In this document: piece by piece, positions 37,502-48,048 of the stretch
Layout: the number at the start of each line of letters is the position of its first letter
Position numbering within the stretch: position 1 is the first letter of the stretch
Program-made: the position numbers and the translations under genes
Notes under the pieces: model-generated
The model's database searches: none
Told to the model about the DNA's origin: nothing
The model's input: the letters and a program-made list of their open reading frames with translations, nothing else
Source of the DNA: Eublepharis macularius
Taxonomy: Eukaryota > Chordata > Lepidosauria > Squamata > Eublepharidae
Assembly: GCF_028583425.1 (NCBI RefSeq)
Contig: NC_072807.1
Coordinates: 34,539,001-34,603,000, forward strand
Reading direction: 5' to 3'
DNA length: 64,000 nucleotides

Positions 37502-37543
37502 GGAGAGGCTGTGGCTTAGTGATGGAGTATGTGCTTTGCATGC
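37502..37543 (+). mobile_element. Sauria SINE, 5' part (split copy)
   Basis: 'gagaggctgtggcttagtga' through 'gtgctttgcatgc', the tRNA-derived head of the Sauria SINE. The element resumes at 38221. Confidence 0.8.
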
Positions 37544-38135
37544 GTTTTCAGTCCTGGCCCCAACCTGCAGTTGTTCCGCACATGTTGGATAATGCACTTC
37601 CAATCCTCTTTAGAGACCATTTGGAACTTAATTTTTCGTGGGTGAAACAAAAAATCCACTTCTAAACGATTACTACAGTGCATTGAAAGTGCATTATCCA
37701 ACGTGTGCGGAATCAGCCCTGGTGGAACTCTCTGTCGGAGGATACTCGGGCCCGCCAAGACCTTGTGTCCTTCCAGCGGGCCTGTAAGACAGAGATGTTC
37801 CGCCAGGCATTTGGTTGAGGCCAGTACTCAGATCCACCGATTGGCCTCCCGCCTGTCTCCTATTAGTGGGGGGCTATATTGGGTCATCTGCCCCATGTAG
37901 GAACGGTGGCTAATCTCGCACAAGCTCACGTCCCCACCCCCCTCTTCCCTTGTGGTTGACAGAGAAGGGTGAAGTGAACCTGGGACATAGGGCAGAGTCA
38001 GAACATAGTGCAGAGTTTGTTTTTATGCTGTTAAATCCAGCTTTTATCGTTATTTAATGTACCGTTTTATCAATGTGTTTTTATCTGTGGGTTGTAATCT
38101 GCCCTGAGCCCGCCCACGGGGAGGGCGGACTATAA

Positions 38136-38175
<40 letters not shown>

Positions 38176-38220
38176 GATAATGATAATGATAATGATAATG
38201 ATAATGATAATGATAATGAT
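37544..38220 (+). mobile_element. L2/CR1-like LINE 3' fragment inserted in a Sauria SINE
   Basis: Encodes the C-terminal motif W-N-S-L-S-E-D-T-R-A-R-Q-D-L and RACKTEMFRQAFG (split by a MITE at 37568-37717). The 3' UTR ends 'gagcccgcccacggggaggg' with an (ATT)n/(GATAAT)n tail at 38140-38220. Same LINE family as 14102-15288, starting at nearly the same internal point (gtcctggccccaacctg). Confidence 0.75.
37568..37717. mobile_element. Hairpin MITE inside the LINE
   Basis: Arms 'ttggataatgcacttccaat' and 'gaaagtgcattatccaacg' face each other. CCTG lies on both sides (37564-37567, 37718-37721); removing the element plus one CCTG restores the uninterrupted LINE reading seen at 14445. Second copy at 38974-39121. 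Confidence 0.75.
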
Positions 38221-38380
38221 AAGGCCCCAGGTTTATCCTCAGTTAAAACAATCAGGTTATGAAAAAGACGTCTCTTGCCCGAGACCCTAGAAAGCTGCTG
38301 GCCAGCTAGAGTAGACAGTACAGATGTTGCTAATCCAGGGGTCTAATTCAGTATGAAGTGGCTTCACATTTTTAAGTACG
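38221..38380 (+). mobile_element. Sauria SINE, 3' part (split copy)
   Basis: Resumes with AAGGCCCCAGGTTTATCC (B box), then 'cttgcccgagaccctagaaa' and 'ctaattcagtatgaagtggc', matching the Sauria SINE body in order. Confidence 0.8.
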
Positions 38381-38973
38381 ATACTTGACAATTTAATAAA
38401 CCCCCAAACTCGCTTGGTTTTAGGAAAGATCAGCATTGAGTACTTTCTTGTTTACTCCCTGTTATTATAACCTCTAAAAAAGCAATCAGGCATATCTTAC
38501 CACCGTATCAATTAAAATTTGCCAGGTCAGATAATGCACGAAGGAATCCGCCACGGCTTCCATTATTTCAGTCTGCCAATTCAATGTCCTAAAGCTTGCA
38601 GGCTGTGTGTGATCACCCTATATAAGAGCCACTGGTTTAAATCAAAGGCCACTTCCAGTGAAGAAATACCAACCTGCAAAGAGCAGCGCTGTTTAAAGTT
38701 GTATCACTGAGAGCTAATCTTAAAATGCTGGGGACCTGAGAGATTGAGTCTGCTGTCCTTCTTCGCCAGTATAGATTTTAGGGCCCTCGAGTGATTTCAA
38801 ACAAAGCGGGTAGAAGAGTATTGCAGCATGCTGACCCCCGTCTTATGAAATGTAGCCATTCCTCCCTCCTCATCTGCTCCGTGCATCTGCCAATGCAAAG
38901 AAACAAGTTGTGTTTCGGTTGGCCTCCTCGAATTGTGACCCTAAATTATTAAGCCCAGGGTTTGATTTCCTAG

Positions 38974-39121
38974 AGTGATTCCGCATACGTTGGATAATGC
39001 ACTTCCAATCCTCTTTATAGATCATTTGGAACGGATTTTTTTGAGTGCGGAACAAAAAATCCACCTCAAACGATTGATAAAGTGCATTGAAAGTGCATTA
39101 TCCAACGTGTGCAGAATCAGC
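38974..39121. mobile_element. Hairpin MITE, second copy
   Basis: Same 148-150 bp hairpin element as 37568-37717: 'tgattccgcatacgttggat' at the left and its inverse 'tccaacgtgtgcagaatca' at the right. A clear duplication is not visible. Confidence 0.75.
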
Positions 39122-39349
39122 CTTAGGCTAGGGGGGAGGTTTCAATGACACACCGTTTAAATCCTATCACCCTCCATAACCCCTCTCTGTCTCTCTCACA
39201 CACACATACAAAACAGAACCATTCTCTTCCCCACTTCTTCCAAAGGAGAGTCCAAAGTATAGTTTCTAAAGCCAGTAGTGTTTCGCCAGGCTGCTTTAGT
39301 GGTCTTGTGTTTATGGGATACAGAGGCAATTAAAGGCGGAATATGCTTA

Positions 39350-39480
39350 TATATGTATTTATTTATTTATTTATTTATTCAATTTATATACCGCCCATCC
39401 CAGGGGCTCTGGGCGGTGAACAGTTAAAATTGATAAAAACAAAACTAAAATCAATATACAAATAATAAAACAAATATATA
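39350..39480 (-). mobile_element. LINE 3' tail, antisense
   Basis: (TTTA)n followed by 'ataccgcccatcccaggggc' and 'ctctgggcggtgaacagtta'. Confidence 0.6.
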
Positions 39481-39854
39481 TATATTTGTATGGATGGGAG
39501 GAGCTCAGCAAACCAGAATGGCCACTTTTCTAAAGCTGCTTTAAAAAAATAAGAAAGATACTTCCCGCATAAAAATATCTGGGGAAAGCTTTGTTTCGGA
39601 CCGCATGATCTGATGAGTCAGCTTGGTGGGTCAGTTGCTGAGTCATAGCGGAGGAGTTCTGAGGGGCTGTTTTGCAATAGGGGGTGGTAATTTTAGGATC
39701 AAGTACACACAACTGACATCTAAACTGATCTTTGAATCAAACCTCGTGCCAGTTCCCCTGCTCAACAAGGACTCTTTGAGAGGCACAAGGGACACATTTT
39801 TTGGAAATTCAGAGAAGGCCTGGCGGCTGCTTCACTGGTGTTTTAGTAGTCTCT

Positions 39855-40040
39855 TGTCTGCCAGGGCAGTACAGTGAATAGGCGGAGAGAGCTGGGTTCG
39901 AGTCGTTGCTCCACCATGAAGCTTGTTGGTTGACTGTGAGCCAGTTACTCTTTCTCGGCCCACCCTATCTAAAAGGGTTATGGGAAAGGAGAATGAAGCA
40001 CGTCACCCAGAGAAGAAGGGTGGGATAAAAATGTAAGATG
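39855..40040 (+). mobile_element. tRNA-type SINE, older subfamily
   Basis: 'gagctgggttcgagtcgttg' (B box) and 'gagaagaagggtgggataaa' at the 3' side. Confidence 0.55.
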
Positions 40041-40934
40041 GAAGCTGCTATTTTGGGGAAAGTTAGCAGCCCTGTAGAACCACAGTTCTCGTTTCCCAAT
40101 GGATGGTTCTCAGTTGTTGTCTTTGAAGCATGTGCTAAGCAAACGGCAGCTTTAATAAACTCAGCCCCTCCCGTTCTTAACTCAAGGGCACCCCTGAATC
40201 CAGACAGTGCCAGAGTTGGAGCATTTTGCCGCTCAGGTATGAGATATGAAAGGAAGAGAAAGCGCATCACTCAATAACAACAACCCGCCTCCCCCAGAAA
40301 GGTGGACTTTAAGCAGGTGCCAAAAGGCAACCGATTTACCACAGGAGCTGGTGTAACTTTGTGGCTAAGAGAGTCAGCCTGAACAGGTCTACTCAGACTC
40401 CTACTCCAGTCTATTCAATGGGACTTACTTTCAAGAAAGCATTCTTAGAATTGCACTATTGAGTCTTATGAATCTTGCCTCTTCTGTGAACCCACAAGTC
40501 TCACGGGTTCCCATTAATATTGTCCTACCTTGAAAGACTGTTGTAAGGAATGCAACAAGGTTACAGCCCTAAAACGCTTTGGAGACACATCCAATGTGCT
40601 AATTATTATTTTCTATCCAACGCTGACGCAGTGAGCTTTGACTCCTGAAAATTTGACCTTGGAAAATGTTGCTGGTCTTTGGGGGGGGGGGGGGGCTACT
40701 GGATCTGAATTCTGATCTACTGCCAGTCTGTGCTGCCGCCTGAAACTGTCATTCCTACAGCTGAGTAAGCTCTGGTTATTTCGCCTTGGCTGCAACATAT
40801 CAGGAAGGAGCTTCAGTTGGCAAACCTTCCCTTCGCTTTTCCCCCCTCGAAAGGAAGGGGGTTCTCCCTCGCACTTGCCAAGGCAGCCTTCCCCCCCAAT
40901 GCCAGGAAGGCAGCCCTGGGGGGTCCGAACAAGG

Positions 40935-41120
40935 CTTGCCAATCTCCCAGTGGTGGCTGGAGATCTCCCAGAATTACAACCGACCGCCAAGCCACAGAGA
41001 TCACTTCCCCTGGAGAAAAAGGCTGCTTTGGAGGGTGGATTCTAGGGCAGGATGCCGTTCTCCCGGCCCTTCCCAGGCTCTGCCTCCACATCCCCAGGGA
41101 ATGCCCAGCCTGGAGCTGGC
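40935..41120 (+). mobile_element. GGTTGCCA-family MITE
   Basis: From GGCTTGCCAATCTCCC to 'ctggagctggcaac', inverted ends, with the 'gagatctcccagaattacaa' block. Confidence 0.6.
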
Positions 41121-41765
41121 AACGCAGCAGCCGTCGGGGCCACTTGGCAACCGCCAGCCCGCAGGGGGACCCTCATCCAGCCCCCGGCGCGTCTTGCCCA
41201 CCAAGGCAGGCGTTGCGCGCACAAGCGCCCCGGGGGGTTGGCCGCCTTTGCGCTTGGAGCCCGGGCCCAGGGAGGCGGAGCCGGCGGCTGGTCCCCGGAG
41301 GCGCCCCGGGCCGCCCTCCCTCCCTCCCTGCCTGCCTATAGCAGCGGGGCTGGCGGGCTGGCTGGCTGCTCGCGGCTAGACGGCGGAGGCGGCGCCTTAT
41401 CTGCTCCTGGCATCACCTGCAAGCGATCCGGCTGCCGGCGGGGGAGCGAGGCGAGGAGGGGCCGCCCGCCGTCCAGGCCCCCTCGGCTCCGTCCTCGCCG
41501 CCGGGGAAGGGGCCTGGCGGCTCCCCCAGCCAGCCCGGGAGCGGGGGGCGCCTCTGGGCTTTCCCCGGTAGGGGGCGCCCCTGGCCGCTCCGAGCGCAAG
41601 GAGCCGGGCCGGGGGCGGGGGGGACGTCGCGCTTTCACACGTTCAGGGCGCGGGTGCAGGATCAGTGGAAGGCAGCGCGCGTGCCGCTGAGGAGGAGGAG
41701 GAGGAAGAGTGCCTTTCAAGCTGGGCGAACCCGTTGCAGAAGCGCGTCTTGCGGGGAGCCAGAGC
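41120..41765. promoter_or_regulatory. CpG island between ISL2 and SCAPER with CTCF-like motif
   Basis: About 650 bp of very GC-rich, CpG-dense sequence, isolated from either gene's 5' end. It holds CCCCGGTAGGGGGCGCCC at 41563-41580, an excellent match to the CTCF core. The several long open frames on both strands are GC artefacts with no recognisable protein. It could be an insulator, an enhancer-type island or the promoter of an unannotated non-coding RNA. Confidence 0.6.
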
Positions 41766-41924
41766 GCATTATGCTATGCGCCCCCCCCCAGCAATGGGTC
41801 AGTGGGGGAGGGGGGAGGGTCCAAAAGCTCGGGGTGGCTGGGCAGGCCGGTTGCCGCAGAAAGCACCAGGAATCCCTGGCGGAGAGCCCTGTTTGTCTGC
41901 AGTCGTATACTCCAGTCCCGCTGA

Positions 41925-42530
41925 CCACCAGGCAGTGGCTGGAGATTTTCTAGAATTACAACTGATCTTCAAACAAGGGAGATCAGCATTTCTGGAGAAA
42001 ATCACTACTTCAGAGGAACCCCGCTGAGGTTCCTTCCCTCTCCAGGCCAGGCCTGGCGCTGCTTCCAGAATTACAACTGATCTCCAAACAACAGGGATCA
42101 TGCCGCTTTGGAGGGCGGACTCTGTGAGCCAAGCTACAAGTGACAAATTACACTTGCATTGCAAGTGAACAGACTCATGTGTATTCCCCCCATTCAGTTG
42201 CCATTCACTTTCGCTCCACTTGATCAAGTGGAGCGCAAGTGAACAGGGAGGAATACACGAGAGCCAAGCTACAAGTGATGAATGACACTTGAACAGCAAG
42301 TGAAGAGACTCACGTGCATTCCTCCCTGTTCACTTGCACTCCACTATGTGATCAAGTGGAGCGCAAGTGAACAGGGAGGAATACACATGAGTCTGTTCAC
42401 TTGCCATGCAAGTGTAATCCATCACTTGTAGCTTGGCTCTGTGGCACCGCATCCAAGTTGAGCTCCCTCCACTCTGCAAACTTCATCCTACCCAGACTTT
42501 GTTCCTAAATCACCAGGAATTTCCCAAGCA
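41925..42530 (+). mobile_element. GGTTGCCA-family MITE copies, one split by another MITE
   Basis: A first partial copy (41930-42030) and a second from about 42055 whose body is interrupted at 42126 and resumes at 42440 ('tgtggcaccgcatccaagtt', then 'cagactttgttcctaaatca'). Confidence 0.6.
42126..42439. mobile_element. GAGCCAAGC-family MITE, composite of two units
   Basis: Ends GAGCCAAGCTACAAG and CTTGTAGCTTGGCTC, flanked by TGT on both sides (42123-42125, 42440-42442). A second internal start at about 42260 shows a truncated unit fused to a full one. Inside, 'gttcacttgc' and 'gatcaagtggagcgcaagtg' palindromes repeat. Confidence 0.75.
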
Positions 42531-42624
42531 AGAAGTGGCCTTTTGGGGGGTCTTTTAAATGGCCCACTGATGCACAGAAGAAACTGTTTCGGACTGGGGA
42601 CAGGGGGGGCTGCGTTTAAACTAA

Positions 42625-42798
42625 GGGCCAAGCTACAAGTGACGAATGACACTTGAACAGACTCACATGTATTCCTCCCTGTTCACTCGCGCTCCATTTG
42701 CGTGATCATTACGTGATCAAGTGAAGTGAACAGGGAGGGATACACGTGAGTCTGTTCACTTGCCGTTCAAGTGTCATTCGTCACTTGTAGCTTGGCCC
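42625..42798. mobile_element. GGGCCAAGC-family MITE
   Basis: Near-complete palindrome with ends GGGCCAAGCTACAAGTGACG and its inverse; TAA on both sides (42622-42624, 42799-42801). Same family as 42126-42439. Confidence 0.8.
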
Positions 42799-43169
42799 TA
42801 AGAAAGGCCTATTGCCCAAGCCCCAGAAGGGAGGAGAAACTTTGGCCATCGCAAGGGATGGCACGGACAGGTTCAAGCTGCCCAGGTGAGTAGCTTTACC
42901 TGTAAATTAAGCTGCCACTTGGGGAAGGCTGTTCTAGAGGTTTGGTGCTGCTAGGATGCATTCCAGAAGTGCAGGTCATAGCCTGTTTACAGAAGACATT
43001 TGTTGAGAAGGAGAATGCGTTCTTTATTTTGCAGCCATAGAGGCACTGCCTGATAGAAAATCAAAACAGTTAAAAAGAACAACACACAAATCCAGCAGCC
43101 GAACACCTTAGAAACATTTGACAATCGCCGTTAAAGGACTATATAAAACCATTCCGATTCAGCAACATC

Positions 43170-43240
43170 TGGGGGAGGGGCAGCAAAGAGCATTTGTGAG
43201 GGGTTTAAGGTGTCCTAGCATTTGTGAGGGGTTTAAGGTG
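43170..43240 (+). repeat. Short tandem duplication
   Basis: The segment 'agcatttgtgaggggtttaa' plus 'ggtgt' occurs twice in a row. Confidence 0.85.
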
Positions 43241-43374
43241 TTCTGTATCATTGGTGGATACAGAAATAGAAATTACTTAGCTTGCTTTGGAAATGAAGCT
43301 GGTTGCAATTTTAGTGCGGCCTTAAGAGCGTTGGTTCAACTTGAAGCAGAATTTATTCATATCTATCTCACCTT

Positions 43375-43565
43375 TCTCACCTGGGGAGACCCAAAACAGC
43401 TTACATCATTTTCCTAACAACACCCCTGTGATGTAGGTTAGGCTGAGAGTGTGTGATGGGATGAAAGTCACCCAGAAAGCTTCTATGGCAGTGTTGGGAT
43501 TCGAACCGGAGTCTCTCAGATTCTGGTCGGGCACTCTAACCACTATACCACACTGGCTCTTGTGG
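43375..43565 (-). mobile_element. tRNA-type SINE, antisense
   Basis: Inverse of the older tRNA SINE: 'gggattcgaaccggagtctc' and the inverted head 'accactataccacactggct'. Confidence 0.75.
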
Positions 43566-44136
43566 TCTTGGAACCTCCAGAGTTAGTAAAGAAGGAGAAT
43601 CTGAGTATGTGCAGAGTATGTTTCACTCACCATTGAGGCAGCACAGTCCCTCCTCACTCAGGTGTTAAGAAGGTGTGTCTTCCAGGAAGGTTCAAGAACT
43701 GACTCCTCTCGGATTATTTTATTAATTTCTGTGTCTCTAACATTTTACATGGCTGTGGTAGCAATAAAATCTAAGCCTCCTGAACTTTGGGCGGTAAAAG
43801 ATTAAATCCCTTCTTCTGGCCAGGCAATATCCAGTTAACACCCGGTCTATGAGAGACATTTCTTGCCCACATTTCTCTCTCCCCATCCCACATGAGCTGT
43901 ACCAGCCGGGATTCTCCCTGCCGGGCAGCTAATGCATAGCACTAAAGCTCCACTGCCCTTTGCGTCTGTTTATTCTGGCTTCTTTCTTGCTCACGGAGAA
44001 AGAGTGATGAATCCCCACCAGTCATATTTGACGGACAGACAATGCAGCAACCTCCAGCCAGATCAGATTTTTCAGGAGATCCATCGTGGCGCTTCTGAGA
44101 TGCCTAAGGGAAGGGCGAGAGTTAAGGGGAAACTAA

Positions 44137-44239
44137 GAGCCAAGCTACAAGTGATGCCTGACACAGGTTGGACACTTGTCAGCTTCCCTCAAGTTTTGAT
44201 GGGAAATGTAGGCGTCCTGGTCTTACAGCTTGGGTCTCC
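44137..44239 (+). mobile_element. Single unit of the GAGCCAAGC MITE
   Basis: One arm only of the dimer at 599-800, from GAGCCAAGCTACAAG to AGCTTGGGTCTC. Confidence 0.75.
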
Positions 44240-44371
44240 ATTTAATTGAAGTTTACACACACCAAGCGGAGGGGAAGGGGGGGCACCTGGTGAGACCCTG
44301 GCGCCTGCACTCCCCTCCCGACTGCATGTTCTCCCTCCTGTAGACTGCTGCTCTGTTTGACACTGAGAGAT

Positions 44372-44485
44372 CTTTGTCTTTCGGTGCTACACCTCTGAAG
44401 ATGCCAGTCACAGCTGCTGGCGAAACGTCAGGAACTACAATGCCAAGACCACGGTGATACGGCCTGGAAAATCCACAACCACCTT
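44372..44485 (+). mobile_element. Penelope-like fragment with hammerhead-like core
   Basis: Sense copy of the second Penelope-like family: CTGAAGA at 44395-44401, GCCAGT/GCTGGC hairpin, GAAAC at 44422-44426 followed by GTC, then 'aggaactacaatgccaagac'. Confidence 0.65.
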
Positions 44486-45064
44486 TTTAAAAAATGCTTT
44501 TTATATGATACAGTTTTTCTCTCTGATGCTTAATTGATTGCTTCGTTTCGGGTGCTTTTCCTAGACCATGTTCTGTTTCTAGCACAGGAAAAACAACTTG
44601 GTTACATGCTGGGTTGGGGGAGGGAGGGGAAGTAGTTCAGGATATTTTTCATTACTCAGAAGTAGCTCTCATCAAAGAAAAGGTTGGTGACCCCTGATCT
44701 AGGCTTTTCCACTCCCATTCTGTCGCCTTGGCGTAATCAAACCGCTGAAAATTTCCTGGTAGTGAGAAAATAAACCAAGAGTTACAGGAATGGCCTCAAA
44801 GAGAACAGGCATAAGGTAACTGTTGAGGACAGAAGTGTGATACTGAAGTCAACACTGGTATTTCCATTTTGTTTCCTTTGCAGTAAGAATTTCCTAGCCA
44901 GGTGAGGAAGAGCACGGGAAGAAGGGAGAAGAACTTTTATTGCACCAAGTCTTCTAAGTCTGATCCAGTGTTCATGTTTTTATCCTGTCCTTTCTTCACG
45001 GAACTCTGGACGGCATGAGTGGTTTTTCAATTCCATCTTCACATCCACCTTGCGAGGTAGCCTG

Positions 45065-45165
45065 GACAGTGAGTGAACAGATGTCATCCACGGGTGTCAT
45101 GGCAGAGTGAGGTCTCCCGTCTTAGTCCAACACTTCGACTGCTATGCCACACTGAGCTAAGGGGT
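45065..45165 (-). mobile_element. tRNA-type SINE fragment, antisense
   Basis: Ends with an inverted SINE head ('cgactgctatgccacactga'). Confidence 0.45.
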
Positions 45166-45269
45166 TGGTTGGATTCCTTTGGGGGGATTCTGCAAGGGAG
45201 GGTGGGCACCTCAGTGAAGTCTGTTTCAACTCTCCAATTCACACATGCAGAAATATTAATGGAAGAAAG

Positions 45270-45300
45270 AAAAAGGAAGGAAGGAAGGAAGGAAGGAAGG
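45270..45300 (+). repeat. Short (GAAG)n run
   Basis: About seven AAGG units. Confidence 0.9.
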
Positions 45301-45304
45301 TGTG

Positions 45305-46630
45305 GAGTTAACATGGAATCAGCAGCACAGAAATGTCAAGAAAAGATGCACCGATTATATCATAACCAGAAGTGGCAGTCACTTTGGTTCATGTGAGTAT
45401 TTCACCAGGCAACCCGATACTTGCAAATGCAACCGTGGAGGTGGTGAAGGAAACAATTTTTTTTTGCCTGCGTGAATCAGGCCCCCGTTTCTATGAATAA
45501 CGAACTTGGAGATAAATGCCGCCATAAATGGGTATCTTCAGTCCCCAAATCAGGCAATACATACGAGTTGATTTCTCCCCCTCCCCGCCCAGGTGAAAAG
45601 AATGTGTTGTAATGGTTAGTTTTGGACTAGCCATGAGGAAACCAAGCTTAGATATGACGTTCCAGGCCCAGTTACGTGCTAAGGTTTATCCTGTTTATTT
45701 TGCTTTGTTGGAGAGAGGTGTGGGGAGAGAGGGAGACATTTACATTTCCTCCTTTGCTTTTTTCTCATTGGGAAAATCGACCCCCCCTCCCCCCAGATCT
45801 TTTTATCCCCACTGGGGAAAGCATTCAGGTACCTCCCCCCCCACCCCAGTGGAGGCAAGAACAGTTTAGCAGCGGGGGTTTCTAGCAAGACAATAGCCGG
45901 GGAGGAAAGGGCTAAAAGTTCCCTTTCTCCTCCTCGATAAACCAATTCTGGCAGTTTAAACTTGCAAAAGGAAAAAAAAATTACAGCAAATACGGAAGAA
46001 GCCTTCAGGAGCAACTGACCCCCCCGCCCCACAGAGTGACTTCGGGACAGTCACTCACTCCCAGCCTTCTGTGCTTCACAAGATGGTTACGGGGACTAAA
46101 CGCGGGGCACAAACAATTTAAGCTGTCAGAACAAACATGACAATTTTATGAATCAAACCCTGATGTTCTCTAGGTGGCTGTCTTGTGAGCTAGAAGATAG
46201 ATTTTAAGTGCAATCGGGAGCAGAATCTGTCTCTGAACACGGCCACGATTTGCTGCATGTATATTTCTAGGCCGATGCAAGCTGGCTACTCTGTCCCTGC
46301 ACAGTCTGAAAACCGGGAGCCCGGAAGCACCCTTGTTTGTCTCCTGTTCTTTTCCGTGCGATTTGTGGAATTGTAGACATGTGTCAGATCTATAGTTTCC
46401 AGGATGCCGTCATGAATGGCAACGCTAATCCGCTGTTTGATGTGGGTCTCTCCCCTAGCCTCGTAGCCGTGTGGGGAAGTTGGTCGGGGTTTTTACGGAG
46501 GCCCGACGATAGGTCAGGCTGCCCCCTTATTACAGACTACAGAACGGTTGGTTTTTGCCTGGCTGCTCCGAAGGGTAGTTAAGTGCTCGCAGGGCGTTCA
46601 TTCCCGTTTTGTGCTGTTCTGAGCTGAATC
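45305..46630. other. Unassigned intergenic sequence
   Basis: Between ISL2 and SCAPER; no gene, no clear transposon. Open frames are short and unsupported. Confidence 0.3.
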
Positions 46631-46646
46631 ACTATAATAGCACCTG

Positions 46647-47138
46647 CCCCAGAGGCTATTCCATCTTATTGCTATTCTTTAAAGATTCCAGCTCAACGCA
46701 GAGCCTTCACATTGGCTAGACTTAACTCCTTCCCCTCTAAAGTGCTTTCTGGTCGTTTCTCTGGACTCCCTTATTCTGAACGAGTTTGTGACTGTGGACA
46801 AGGAAAGTTAGAGACCTTGGATCATATAATAGTTTTTTGCCCTAAGTGGAGTGAGGAAAGAGAGAGATTTATTATTCCTATTATGTTAAAAGAAAAGCTT
46901 CCCTTCCTTCCTTGGGCAATCTCAGTGTTATTGTCTGATAACTTTCCTGACAATCAAACCTCTGCTATAGTGGCTTCCTTTCTAGCCACGGTGATAAAGA
47001 AACAAGATTTTCATGAGTTTAGATAGTTTAAAGTGATAATGACGAGTTATGTCTATGTGAATTGGGTATGTTCAAGTGTACAGTTCATATTTTGTTGGTG
47101 TTTGTATGGCTTATGGCTTCGGCCGGAAAAGCAATAAA

Positions 47139-47190
<52 letters not shown>
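46647..47190 (+). mobile_element. 5'-truncated LINE with (ATT)n tail and 10-bp target duplication
   Basis: Frame 46712-47026 encodes an ORF2 C-terminus (ARLNSFPSKVLSGRFSGLPY, then CDCGQGKLETLDHIIVFC, a CCHC-like finger). The 3' UTR ends 'cggccggaaaagcaataaac' and an (ATT)n tail. ATAGCACCTG occurs at 46637-46646 and 47191-47200. Family: jockey-superclade (Vingi/L2/CR1-like) by its finger motif. Confidence 0.78.
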
Positions 47191-47193
<3 letters not shown>

Positions 47194-47484
47194 GCACCTG
47201 AAGAGGAATGCTTAGTAACAGCATAGTGGGGAAAAAACCAAACAGCCCCAACAATTGAAATATTTCTTTTAATAAGTTTAGTGAAAACTGACCAGTTGAT
47301 GGTCGAAGAAAACAACTCTTGTAAACTGTACAGATTTTCCTGCAAAAACGCACAACATTTACAGTAAACTGGAAACCATGTCTCAACAAGCTTAAATATT
47401 CTAGTGTTCAGATTCATTTACATTTTATCAACTTTGTGCTTTCTAAATATAACAAACTGTATTGGGGCACATGACGCAAACGGA

Positions 47485-47944
47485 ATAAGTTATTTTATTG
47501 ACAGTTTATACGGAATGGAACGCAGGGTCCAATCCACCAGGCAGTTCTTCTACGCAAGCTAGCGTTGTCCTCGTTCCATTTGGCTGAGTCTGCGCAGGAG
47601 AAACTTCCTATGAATCTTACCCACCCTCCAAGCTTTAGAGTATCAGCAATTTTACAGTGCAAGAGATGTTATGCCTTAAGGAATTAAGGTGCCAGGAACC
47701 GTAACGTCAAATATATTAATGCAAAAAACAACTTTTCAAAATGACAACACTGAGTTTTAAATATGTACACTTCTTATGAACACAAATAGTGCAAATTATA
47801 TTATATATATATATATAATCAATATATATCTACAATATATGCATTTTGAATATAAAAAGGATTTTTAGAACAGCTCCTTGAAGAATGTAAGAAATTGGTG
47901 TAGCACTTGAAATGCTAGATTTTTTGAAAGTTTAAATAAAAAAC
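47485..47944 (-). other. SCAPER: SCAPER 3' untranslated region with polyadenylation signal
   Basis: AT-rich, repeat-free sequence downstream (leftward) of the SCAPER stop. A minus-strand AATAAA lies at 47494-47499, about 446 nt from the stop. A (TA)n run sits near 47805-47820. The 3' end of the message is inferred from the signal only. Confidence 0.6.
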
Positions 47945-48048
47945 TTATTTTTTTTCTTTCTTTAAGAAAAACTGCCGAGCTTCTTCCCAAGTCTGCTGAG
48001 GGAACCGGTTGGAGAGCTCGAGAAAATCTTGGGAGCTGAAGATCTTTT
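47945..48048 (-). CDS. SCAPER: SCAPER last coding exon
   Basis: Acceptor tctctgccaaacag, then KIFSSQDFLELSNRF and the terminal QFFLKKEKK before TAA (plus-strand tta at 47945-47947). The ending EEARQFFLKKEKK is the SCAPER C-terminus. The lysine-rich tail ends in an A-rich codon run. Confidence 0.94.

Noticed and set aside
41052-41719. Long open frames in the GC-rich island as a gene
   Set aside because: All frames on both strands stay open because of GC content; compositions are Arg/Pro/Gly-rich and nothing resembles a protein family.
46337-46582. Open frame upstream of the LINE at 46647 as part of the same element
   Set aside because: The 10-bp target duplication places the LINE start at 46647, so this stretch is outside it; no similarity recognised.
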